From contig JAHRWJ010000086.1 of the NCBI GenBank assembly GCA_019090185.1, positions 1 to 6,883 of the forward strand: 6,883 bases of DNA, written 5' to 3'. The notes under the pieces are model-generated. The model ran no database searches. It was not told where the DNA came from and saw nothing but the letters and a program-made list of their open reading frames with translations. Below, in pieces: positions 1-6,019 of the stretch (positions are counted from its first letter, which is position 1; each line of letters begins with the position of its first letter). The position numbers and the translations under genes were made by a program. The DNA comes from Immundisolibacteraceae bacterium. GTDB lineage: Bacteria > Pseudomonadota > Gammaproteobacteria > Immundisolibacterales > Immundisolibacteraceae.

Positions 1-106
1 TGCCATTAGTACGTAGCACCCGTGCCTGCATGCGCAGCAACTGTTCATGAAAAAACTGATTACCGGGTTGCCATTCAGGCCCGGTGGCAGTAACGGATTG
101 ACTCAT
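1..106 (-). CDS. fliI: Flagellar export ATPase FliI, N-terminal fragment (runs off the window)
   Basis: An ATG at 106 opens a frame of 35 codons that is still open at the window edge. A good ribosome binding site (AGAAGGA, 119-113) lies 6 nt upstream. The visible peptide starts MSQSVTATG and ends LLRMQARVLRTNG. The last part resembles the first strand of the beta-barrel N-terminal domain of flagellar/type III ATPases, which usually reads like G-R-V-x-R-x-x-G. FliI is the cytoplasmic ATPase of the flagellar export apparatus; it works as a hexamer held by FliH. No catalytic motif is inside the window. The call rests mainly on position, since fliI follows fliH in the conserved fliEFGHIJ order, plus the short N-terminal match. 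The gap to the fliH stop is 44 nt, so co-transcription is likely. Confidence 0.75.
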   Translation of the reverse strand, partial: MSQSVTATGPEWQPGNQFFHEQLLRMQARVLRTNG

Positions 107-150
107 TTGAAATCCTTCTCGGTTAACCCTGTGATTGGATTCATGGGTCG

Positions 151-819
151 TTAATCCGCCAACGACGGATCTTCATCCAGCAGAGTTGCCAGTAAATTCT
201 TTAACCGGGCATCTAGCCCCAGGTCAATCCTCGAAAGGGGGCCAATAACTCGGCATTCTCCAGCGGGGAGCTGCAAATCAGCCACCAGAGACCAGTTGGC
301 AATCGACGGATCATCTTTCTGCAGCTGTTCAATTAGCTTCAAATCGTCAGGATTTAATACCACTTGCGGCTGATCATTATTCATCGGCAACTGGGCAAGC
401 GCGGCACTGATAATCGGCACCAGTCGAGCCGGGTCCAACGCCAACTCTCGCTGTAATAGCTGGCCCGAAAGCCTTACCGCCAGTGAGGCAACCCCTTCCA
501 GCACCTGGTTATCCAGGTCCAATAAAGGTTGATGCAGATGGTTCATGAATTCACGGAGCCGCTGAATGTCCTTTTGTGAGTTTGCTAATCCCTGTGCTTC
601 TCCGCGGGCAATACCCTGCTCCAAACCTTCCGCGTAAGCTTCTCGTTTTAGTGACGCCAGGTCTTGTTCTTGCTCCGGCGCCTTCTTCGCAGCCATTTTT
701 CGGACACCTTTTGCCAGCTGCGGCATGTCTAGCTTCACCGCCTGGCCAGTTAGACCCCCGCTAAACTGGCTACGCTCGGCCAATTCATCCTGCATCGGTT
801 CAACACCTGCACTAGACAT
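151..819 (-). CDS. fliH: Flagellar assembly protein FliH (export ATPase regulator)
   Basis: FliH binds the export ATPase FliI as a dimer, restrains its activity and links it to the C-ring protein FliN. From the ATG at 819 the protein has 222 residues. A disordered, polar N-terminal part is followed by a long helical region with a run of GxxxG spacings (glycines at 65, 69, 73 and 77), a hallmark of FliH/YscL helix packing. The C-terminal domain carries the family pattern LPAGECRVIGPLSRIDLGLDARL (shown here only as a label for residues 184-206). The frame extends upstream to an ATG at 858 and a TTG at 861, but those starts lack a ribosome site and would lie inside the conserved end of fliG. The ATG at 819 overlaps fliG by 8 nt (ATGTCTAG) and has a modest GGTGGTGAAG upstream, so it is preferred. 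The overlap suggests translational coupling. The N-terminal tryptophans known from Salmonella FliH are not seen. Confidence 0.92.
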   Translation of the reverse strand: MSSAGVEPMQDELAERSQFSGGLTGQAVKLDMPQLAKGVRKMAAKKAPEQEQDLASLKREAYAEGLEQGIARGEAQGLANSQKDIQRLREFMNHLHQPLLDLDNQVLEGVASLAVRLSGQLLQRELALDPARLVPIISAALAQLPMNNDQPQVVLNPDDLKLIEQLQKDDPSIANWSLVADLQLPAGECRVIGPLSRIDLGLDARLKNLLATLLDEDPSLAD

Positions 820-1798
820 ATTCTTCACCACCGCCGCCGTAGGAAATTTCACCCGCATCAATCAGTCTGCGGGAGACCACCAATATTTCTTTCTGTGCAG
901 CCTCGACCTCGGCCAGCCTCACCGGCCCTTTGGCCTCTAAATCCTCACGTAATAGATCTGCGGCCCGAGTCGACATGTTGGAGAATATTTTCTCTTTCAA
1001 CCCTTCGGAAGCGCCTTTTAATGCCAGCAATAGCGGCTCAGAGGAGACTTCCCGCATTAACGACTGAATACCCTTGTCATCCAGTTCGTTAAGGTTTTCG
1101 AAGACAAACATCAGCTCCTCAATACCTTCACCAATGGAGGCATCAACCCCCTTAATTTGCTCCAACAGGTCAGCGCTAAGCGAACCTTCAAGATTATTAA
1201 CAATCTCCGCAGCAACCTTCACCCCACCAGCAGCCGAGGCTTTATTACCCTTGTTGCTAGAAAAAGTTTGTTCCAGCACTTCACTGAGTTCGTGCAATGC
1301 GCGTTCCTGAACACCTTCGAGTGTTGCCATGCGCATCAGCACATCGCTGGCCGCTGGTCGACTCATCTGCGCCAGTACATCTGCCGCTTGATCCCGCTCC
1401 AGGTAGGCCAACACAATGGCGATAATCTGCGGGTGTTCCAATTTAAGTACATCGGCAATCGCCGACGGGTCCATCCAGCGCAACATATCCAGCCCGGTGG
1501 TGTCACTGCCACTGAATATCCGGTCGATCATGTTGCGGGCTTTATCTTCACCCAGGGCCTTTTGCAACACGTCTTTTACAAAGGCATTGGCCTCAACACC
1601 GACTGAAGTTGCAACCTCAGCCTGACCACAAAAGCCGGCAACAATATCGTTGACCTCGTCCTGACTAACCCGGCCCATCGAAGTCATTGCCCGACCGAGT
1701 TGCTGCACCTCGGTCGGGCTCATGTATTTCATCACTGAAGCAGCTGACTGCTCCCCCATGGTGAGCAGCAGTACCGCCGCTTTTTCGACTCCGTTCAT
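812..1798 (-). CDS. fliG: Flagellar motor switch protein FliG
   Basis: FliG sits on the cytoplasmic face of the MS ring and carries the electrostatic contact with the stator that turns the rotor. From the ATG at 1798 the protein is 328 residues, the usual family length. The N-terminal FliF-binding domain begins GVEKAAVLLLTMGE. The middle-domain EHPQ motif is at 121-124 and the GGVK linker motif at 191-194. In the C-terminal torque helix the charged residues aligning with E. coli K264, R281, D288/D289 and R297 are K261, R278, E285/D286 and R294, so one Asp is a conservative Glu. The C-terminus GGGGEEYV is family-typical. The frame extends upstream to a TTG at 1828, but that codon has no ribosome site, while AGGA lies 10 nt before the ATG at 1798. 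fliF ends 42 nt upstream. Confidence 0.97.
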   Translation of the reverse strand: MNGVEKAAVLLLTMGEQSAASVMKYMSPTEVQQLGRAMTSMGRVSQDEVNDIVAGFCGQAEVATSVGVEANAFVKDVLQKALGEDKARNMIDRIFSGSDTTGLDMLRWMDPSAIADVLKLEHPQIIAIVLAYLERDQAADVLAQMSRPAASDVLMRMATLEGVQERALHELSEVLEQTFSSNKGNKASAAGGVKVAAEIVNNLEGSLSADLLEQIKGVDASIGEGIEELMFVFENLNELDDKGIQSLMREVSSEPLLLALKGASEGLKEKIFSNMSTRAADLLREDLEAKGPVRLAEVEAAQKEILVVSRRLIDAGEISYGGGGEEYV

Positions 1799-1840
1799 AC
1801 GTCCATGTTCCTGCTCTGATGACTCCAATAGGGCTGTTGA

Positions 1841-3394
1841 TTAAGCGTCACTTTCAATCCACTCCTTGACCACCTGAGAGACCTTCTTTGGATCCGTGTC
1901 TGCCAGGTTACGAACCATCTCAAGCTGTTCTACTTCCGCTGCTGGCAGTGCGTGTTGAGCGGCCGAGGCAGCGGCTAACATCTCCGGTTCTGGCACTGCT
2001 TGCGCTAACTGCTGCGGAGGTGGCATCTCTGACAGGCGTTTTGAAATTGGCCGCAACACCATAAACACCAGCACCAGTAACATCAGCACCCCGAGGGATT
2101 GTTTGATCACCCCGGGAACCCAGCCCTGTTCCCAGATTGGCACCTCAACCACTTCAGCAGTTTCAGGCTGCAAAAACTCCATGTTAGTCAAACTCAGGGT
2201 GTCGCCACGCGCTTGATCAAGCCCGACCGCCTCTTTAATCAGAGCTTCAATGCGGGCCAACTGAGATTCCTCCATGGGCGCCGGATCACCATCGGCAACA
2301 GCTATGTAATTGACCAACACAGCCACCGATAAACGTTTGATGGCGCCACTGGCGTTACGGGTGTGGCGCACCGTTCGGTTAATCTCATAATTGACCACGC
2401 TGCTGCGCTGACTATTACCACCCTCTTCAAGCGGCGTTGCCACCACCTCAGATCCAGGCGGACTATTACTCAATGCCCCAGGAATACCACCCACCAGCGA
2501 ACCAGCGCCGGACTGCTGAGACTGGCTCTGTTCGCTGCGTACCGTTCGACGTTCCGGATCATACTGCTCGGCAGCTTCATCGACTTCGGTAAAATCTAGC
2601 TGGGCATGCACTTGGGCTCGCACCCCGTCGAGCCCAACCACCGGTATCAAAATGCTCTCTATCCGCCTCGCCAGTTGGTCTTCCACCCGTTGGGTATAGC
2701 TGAGTTGACCGTCAGACATGGCTAACGCGTTATTGCCCTTAGAACCACTTAACAGACGGCCGCGATGGTCTAACACCGTCACCCTGGCTGGGGTCATTTC
2801 TGGCACGCTGGCAGCAATCAGCCGGGAGATGGAGCCGGCCACCACCTCATCTATTTGATAACCGGGCAACGGCCGTAGTAACACCGAAGCGGTGGGCTGC
2901 TGACGGCGTTTGGCAAACGGGCTCGATCGGGGAATGGCTAAATGAACCCGACTAGATGAGATGCCGGCCATTGCATTGATCGAACGCTGCAGCTCACCTT
3001 CCATCGCTCTTTGCAGTCGGGCGTTTTCCAGCGCCTGGCTAGTGCCATAACCCTGCTGATCCATCATTTCGAAGCCACGGTCACCACCACCAACACCCTG
3101 GCCCGCCATTGCCTGGCGAGCGGTGGCATGTTGATCAGCCGGTACCTGAATGGCGCCGCTACCGGGCTCCATCTGGTAGGCAATATTGGCCCGACTGAGC
3201 GCCGCCACCAACTCCGATGCCTCGCGGTCGGTCTGGGGGGTGTAAAGGGTTTGCCAGGCGGGCTGACCCATCCAGCTCATCACCACCACACTCAGAGCAA
3301 TCGCCGCCGCAATAACAATCATCAAACTGATTTGACGACTCACCGGTAATCCGGAAAGCCCTTCTAATTGTGCGCCTAGACCTTTTTCAGCCAC
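1841..3394 (-). CDS. fliF: Flagellar MS-ring protein FliF
   Basis: FliF is the inner-membrane protein whose copies build the MS ring, the base of the flagellar motor. The 517-residue product has a first membrane helix at about 22-42 and a second at about 428-448. Between them lie the periplasmic ring-building domains, including YTPQTDREASELVAAL near 51-66 and SSRVHLAIPRSSPF near 147-160, which match the secretin/YscJ-like core. A low-complexity Ser/Gln/Gly-rich loop spans about 288-332. The cytoplasmic tail ends VRNLADTDPKKVSQVVKEWI (494-513), the conserved helix that binds FliG. The start is a GTG with GGGG 9 nt upstream; an ATG further up (GGGG is part of it) meets a stop at once. The length is on the short side compared with Pseudomonas or Vibrio FliF, mainly because the N-terminal extension is brief. 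Confidence 0.97.
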   Translation of the reverse strand: MAEKGLGAQLEGLSGLPVSRQISLMIVIAAAIALSVVVMSWMGQPAWQTLYTPQTDREASELVAALSRANIAYQMEPGSGAIQVPADQHATARQAMAGQGVGGGDRGFEMMDQQGYGTSQALENARLQRAMEGELQRSINAMAGISSSRVHLAIPRSSPFAKRRQQPTASVLLRPLPGYQIDEVVAGSISRLIAASVPEMTPARVTVLDHRGRLLSGSKGNNALAMSDGQLSYTQRVEDQLARRIESILIPVVGLDGVRAQVHAQLDFTEVDEAAEQYDPERRTVRSEQSQSQQSGAGSLVGGIPGALSNSPPGSEVVATPLEEGGNSQRSSVVNYEINRTVRHTRNASGAIKRLSVAVLVNYIAVADGDPAPMEESQLARIEALIKEAVGLDQARGDTLSLTNMEFLQPETAEVVEVPIWEQGWVPGVIKQSLGVLMLLVLVFMVLRPISKRLSEMPPPQQLAQAVPEPEMLAAASAAQHALPAAEVEQLEMVRNLADTDPKKVSQVVKEWIESDA

Positions 3395-3498
3395 CTTTGA
3401 CTACCCCATTTTGAAAATGCAGGAGACTAAACAACCCAAAAGTCCAAAGGGAAGTCCCTGCTTTTTTATTTGTGGTCACACTATTCATCAGCTCAAAC

Positions 3499-3514
3499 AG
3501 CCAGAAAATTGCCA
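3499..3514 (-). promoter_or_regulatory. Candidate sigma54 promoter for fliF
   Basis: On the minus strand the 16-mer TGGCAATTTTCTGGCT has the invariant GG (-24) and GC (-12) separated by exactly 10 nt and matches most of the sigma54 consensus TGGCAC-N5-TTGCW. It lies in the 142-bp gap between fliE and fliF and would start a transcript near 3488, giving a leader of about 95 nt before the fliF GTG. Sigma54 dependence fits the adjacent FlrC gene. This is a sequence match only. Confidence 0.5.
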
Positions 3515-3536
3515 CTCGCGTTGCGTATCCACACGG

Positions 3537-3884
3537 TTAAATTGGAATCCGCATAATTTCTTCATAGGCGTTAACCACCCGGTTACGGACCTGTAATAAC
3601 GATTGAAAAGAAATTTCTGATTTCTGACCAGCAATCATCACCTCAGCCAGGCTGACCTTGTCATCGCCCTGCAAAAACCGATCCTGCAACTGACCGGCGT
3701 TTTTCTGCGCCGCATTAACCTTATCCAGCGATTCGGTCAGCAGCGCACCAAACCCCTGCGTCGGTTTAACCCCATCAACACCCTTGGCTTGGTCAAGGGC
3801 AGGCATCTCCACCCGGCCTTCTGCAAGGATGGTGCGCATCTGGGCCAACACCGTGTCAACGCTCACTGGCGTGATTGAACTCAT
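3537..3884 (-). CDS. fliE: Flagellar hook-basal body complex protein FliE
   Basis: FliE is the small exported protein that joins the MS ring/export gate to the proximal rod. The product has 115 residues, close to the family norm. Its first half is polar and variable. The C-terminal half carries the conserved block: KVSLAEVMIAGQKSEISFQ (76-94), then LQVRNRVVNAYEEIMRIPI (97-115), the typical FliE ending. The ATG at 3884 has a strong ribosome site (AGGAG, 3895-3891) 6 nt upstream. There is no cleavable signal peptide, as expected for a substrate of the flagellar exporter. It follows flrC by 78 nt and precedes fliF by 142 nt. Confidence 0.96.
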   Translation of the reverse strand: MSSITPVSVDTVLAQMRTILAEGRVEMPALDQAKGVDGVKPTQGFGALLTESLDKVNAAQKNAGQLQDRFLQGDDKVSLAEVMIAGQKSEISFQSLLQVRNRVVNAYEEIMRIPI

Positions 3885-3903
3885 GTTTGACTCCTGCAGA
3901 AAA

Positions 3904-3932
3904 CAGCGTCATTCAACCGACCAAGGTCGCTG
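3904..3932 (-). terminator. Weak hairpin with short T run between flrC and fliE
   Basis: Read on the minus strand, CAGCG (3932-3928) and CGCTG (3908-3904) can pair around a loop and are followed by TTTTC. A competing smaller hairpin, CGACC-TT-GGTCG (3929-3918), lies inside. The stem is short and the T run only four bases, so it may be a partial attenuator between flrC and fliE or have no function. Confidence 0.25.
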
Positions 3933-3962
3933 ATAATGGTTGCTCTATTAATAATCATTGGC

Positions 3963-5393
3963 TTAATGAGCCGCACGCCGAGAACGGGGCAGTTCAATAC
4001 CCTGTTCACGTAACCGGGCCAGCTTGTAGCGTAGGGTTCGCTCGCTAATACCCAAATAGCCAGCTGCTGCTTTGCGGGTACGGCAACTCGCCAGGGCATC
4101 AATCAAGCGCTGCTGTTCCTGATCTCTCAGGCTGTCGCGCAGCGAAGCGCCGGTCATCTCATCCACCCGGTTAATAACGTCTGACTGGGAAGCTGGGTGG
4201 GAACCCGCTTGAGCATCGGCCATCACCCGGATGTTTGCCAACGGATCGACATACTCGACCTGTTCATCAACACATGGATCAAACTGCAGGTGATAGCCGC
4301 GGATTGGCTGGTCGTCAGCCAAGATCAGCGATCTTTGAATCAGGTTTTCCAGCTCTCGGACATTGCCCGGCCAGCTATGGCCGAGCAGCCGGTTAGCTGC
4401 CTCCGGAGTGAGCCGACTAACCGGTTCGCCATATTTGATCAACATCGCCTCAGCCAACGGGATGATGTCGGCCGGGCGTTCAGCCAGTGACTGCAACCGC
4501 AGCGGAAATACACTCAAACGAAAGTAGAGATCTTCACGAAAATGGCCATCGCGCACCGTCGCTGGCAAGTCACGATTTGAGGTAGCGATAATCCGCAGAT
4601 CAAGCTTGACCACCCCGCGACCACCCAGCCGCTCAACCTCGCGTTCCTGCAACACTCGGAGTAACTTGGCCTGCAGGTCGAGACTCATCTCTGAGATCTC
4701 ATCTAATAACAGGGTGCCGCCCTGAGCCTGTTCAAACTTACCCGGAGTCGCCTGCAACGCGTTAGTAAAAGCACCTTTCTCATAGCCAAACAGGGTCGCC
4801 TCTAACATCGACGATGGAATCGCCGCACAGTTAATCGCGACAAAGGGGCCATTCAGCCGTTCCGACTGTTGATGGATGAAGCGTGCCATCACTTCTTTAC
4901 CGCAGCCACTGGGCCCGGTAATAAGCACGGTGGCGTCGGTTAATGCCACCCGACGCGCCAAAGCCACCAGTTCTTTACTAGAGGTGGCCATCGCTACCAT
5001 GCCACTTGGTTGGTCTGGCTCAACTTCTACCGCCGGGAAATGAACTTCAACCGCGGCCAGCAACTCCTGAGTTGTAACTGGCTTAATTAAGTAGTCCACC
5101 GCACCGTCGCGCATCGCTTCGACCGCCTGACGAATATTGGCGTAGCCACTGATCATCAACACCGGCAAAGGTCTGGCCAGTAGACGACTCTGCTGCAAAA
5201 ATTCGTGGCCTGACATCGGGCTCATAAATTCATCGCAGAGCACCAACGCCACGTCGTGCTGTTCAAGAATAGCTAGCCCGGCAGCGCCATCGGCAGCTGT
5301 CAGCACCGAATACCCAACCGACGTCAATGCCGCCTCGTATAGCTCACGCAGGGTGTCATCGTCTTCGATCACTAACAGGTATCGGTCGCTCAT
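3963..5393 (-). CDS. flrC: Sigma54-dependent flagellar response regulator FlrC/FleR
   Basis: This is an NtrC-type activator that, when phosphorylated by its partner kinase (FlrB/FleS), drives sigma54 promoters of mid-to-late flagellar genes. From the ATG at 5393 it has 476 residues. The receiver domain (about 4-120) has the acidic cluster E10-D11-D12, phospho-acceptor D54, S82 and K104. The AAA+ domain has Walker A GPSGCGKE (160-167), Walker B LLLDEI (228-233) and WPGNVREL (341-348). A Fis-type helix-turn-helix (about 440-469) ends with GISERTLRYKLARLREQGIE, almost the same as Vibrio FlrC. The sigma54-contacting loop is GAFTNA (207-212) instead of GAFTGA. The frame extends upstream to an ATG at 5426 and a TTG at 5474 without ribosome sites. 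The chosen start fits the family, though its AAGGA lies 12 nt away. No flrB is adjacent. Confidence 0.95.
   Translation of the reverse strand: MSDRYLLVIEDDDTLRELYEAALTSVGYSVLTAADGAAGLAILEQHDVALVLCDEFMSPMSGHEFLQQSRLLARPLPVLMISGYANIRQAVEAMRDGAVDYLIKPVTTQELLAAVEVHFPAVEVEPDQPSGMVAMATSSKELVALARRVALTDATVLITGPSGCGKEVMARFIHQQSERLNGPFVAINCAAIPSSMLEATLFGYEKGAFTNALQATPGKFEQAQGGTLLLDEISEMSLDLQAKLLRVLQEREVERLGGRGVVKLDLRIIATSNRDLPATVRDGHFREDLYFRLSVFPLRLQSLAERPADIIPLAEAMLIKYGEPVSRLTPEAANRLLGHSWPGNVRELENLIQRSLILADDQPIRGYHLQFDPCVDEQVEYVDPLANIRVMADAQAGSHPASQSDVINRVDEMTGASLRDSLRDQEQQRLIDALASCRTRKAAAGYLGISERTLRYKLARLREQGIELPRSRRAAH
3988..4003 (-). promoter_or_regulatory. Possible sigma54 promoter for fliE, inside the 3' end of flrC
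   Basis: The minus-strand 16-mer AGGGTATTGAACTGCC has GG and GC separated by 10 nt. It would start a transcript near 3977, about 93 nt before the fliE start. Flanking consensus bases are poor and the site is inside the flrC coding sequence. A GG-N10-GC match is expected by chance about once in 256 positions, so this is weak support. Confidence 0.2.
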
Positions 5394-5484
5394 AGCAGGG
5401 TGATGTCCTTGGGCTGGGTTCTCCATACTGACAAGGAATAGCAAAGACCATGCCGGGGTCGAGCCGGTGATCAAAAATCAACCT

Positions 5485-5500
5485 AACAATCAATAAACCA
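5485..5500 (-). promoter_or_regulatory. Possible sigma54 promoter for flrC
   Basis: The minus-strand 16-mer TGGTTTATTGATTGTT keeps TGG and TTG of the sigma54 consensus at the right spacing (GG-N10-GT), but the -12 C is replaced by T. A transcript would begin near 5474, about 80 nt before the flrC ATG. In Vibrio the flrBC operon is sigma54/FlrA-dependent, which makes the idea reasonable. The match itself is weak and no clear sigma70 promoter was found as an alternative. Confidence 0.25.
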
Positions 5501-5601
5501 GGCTATGTTTCAATTACTTAGAAAAAAATTATTCTCTCACCGCACCCTAACGACCACCGCCTAAAGCCAACCACCCTTTGTATCGCGACGGTTTCCCGAC
5601 T

Positions 5602-5692
5602 CGGCAAGCCCCGATTGCCGCTAGCGGTGACAAATTGCCGTCACTGGCTACAGCCAGGAGAGCGGCAACCATAGCGGAAGCTATTTGCCGCT
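5602..5692 (+). repeat. Cluster of hairpins built from alternating CGGCAA/TTGCCG units; possible structured RNA or REP-like element
   Basis: Hairpin 1 pairs CGGCAA (5602-5607) with TTGCCG (5615-5620) around a 7-nt loop. Hairpin 2 pairs AGCGGTGAC (5623-5631) with GTCACTGGCT (5640-5649), one bulged base, with TTGCC in its loop. Hairpin 3 pairs AGCGGCAA (5661-5668) with TTGCCGCT (5685-5692) and continues, after a CC bulge, with ATAGC/GCTAT closed by a GGAA loop. GGAA is a GNRA tetraloop, so the plus strand is the likelier RNA strand. The hexamer or its complement occurs five times in 89 nt. A perfect 10-bp palindrome, CCGCTAGCGG, lies at 5618-5627. No known riboswitch or repeat family could be assigned by eye. 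It may be a structured RNA, a leader of one of the flanking genes, or a dispersed palindromic repeat. Confidence 0.6.
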
Positions 5693-5777
5693 CCGTGTTT
5701 GGGACCCTTTTTGTAACGATCCGTATCGACCAGGGCAGTAGGGGGATCGACAATTTACCCAGCCATAACCTTTTAAA

Positions 5778-5804
5778 TAAGGGGGAAAGAAGGGGAGCCG
5801 TAAA
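5778..5804 (+). promoter_or_regulatory. Weak sigma28 (FliA)-like promoter
   Basis: TAAG (5778-5781), a 15-nt spacer and GCCGTAAA (5797-5804) match the sigma28 pattern TAAA-N15-GCCGATAA at 3 of 4 and 6 of 8 positions with the correct spacing. A transcript would start near 5811. A terminator at 5899-5920 lies between it and fliC, so it would make either a short RNA or an attenuated fliC leader. Confidence 0.25.
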
Positions 5805-5898
5805 GTTCAAGTATCGAAATAGCGCTAACCGGCGTCACCAAAATCACAACCATAAATCGCTAAAGAATAGCCTCCAGCGGCTGCTAACCTCCCTCAGA

Positions 5899-5920
5899 CG
5901 GCGAAATTTTGCCGCTTTTT
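5899..5920 (+). terminator. Rho-independent terminator, plus strand
   Basis: CGGCG (5899-5903) pairs with TGCCG (5910-5914), with one G-T wobble, around an A/T loop; C and then five T follow (5916-5920). An additional upstream AGCGGC (5876-5881) could pair with GCCGCT (5911-5916) instead. On the minus strand there is no T run, so it acts, if at all, on rightward transcription. It lies 180 nt before fliC and would cut any transcript begun further upstream. Confidence 0.5.
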
Positions 5921-5976
5921 GGTCTATCCGCCACTCAATTAGCAAGCTGACCACCACAATCCCTTGAATGCTGACT

Positions 5977-6000
5977 CTTTAATAAGCAGCCTTAATAAAG
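5977..6000. promoter_or_regulatory. A/T-rich imperfect palindrome upstream of fliC, possible operator
   Basis: CTTTAATAA (5977-5985) and TTAATAAAG (5992-6000) are inverted repeats with a single mismatch around the 6-nt spacer GCAGCC, 103 nt upstream of the fliC start. The size and symmetry are those of a dimeric regulator site. Its right part also overlaps a poor sigma28-like match (TAAG 5983-5986, 15 nt, ACCGGTTA 6002-6009). No regulator can be named from the sequence. Confidence 0.3.
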
Positions 6001-6019
6001 TACCGGTTACGAAGACCAA

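Noticed and set aside
1157..1606. 149-codon plus-strand frame opposite fliG
   Set aside because: Antisense shadow of a strongly conserved FliG coding sequence, with no ribosome site or recognisable product.
3448..3467. AGGGAAGTCCCT followed by six T on the plus strand, like a terminator
   Set aside because: Only a 4-bp stem with a 4-nt loop, and there is no known plus-strand transcript to end. On the minus strand, where the genes run, there is no T run after it.
3881..4102. 73-codon minus-strand frame across the end of flrC and the flrC-fliE gap
   Set aside because: It lies in another frame of the conserved FlrC DNA-binding domain and has no family features.
5657..5692. Resemblance to a c-di-GMP-I (GEMM) riboswitch (GCGGCAACCAT then a GNRA loop)
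   Set aside because: The second conserved half of the GEMM core (GGGACGCAAAGCC-like) and its second hairpin are missing; the 3' arm simply pairs with the 5' arm.
5547..5810. 87-codon minus-strand frame in the same gap
   Set aside because: It overlaps the plus frame, has no ribosome site, and its composition reflects the GC-rich hairpins. It could not be tied to any known protein.
5899..5913. Sigma54-like GGCGAAATTTTGC upstream of fliC
   Set aside because: GG and GC are separated by 9 nt, not 10; sigma54 is strict about this spacing. The sequence is better explained as a terminator stem.
5578..5967. 129-codon plus-strand frame in the flrC-fliC gap
   Set aside because: No ribosome site, no recognised family, and it runs through the hairpin cluster and the terminator, which explain the sequence better. 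The peptide is basic and irregular.
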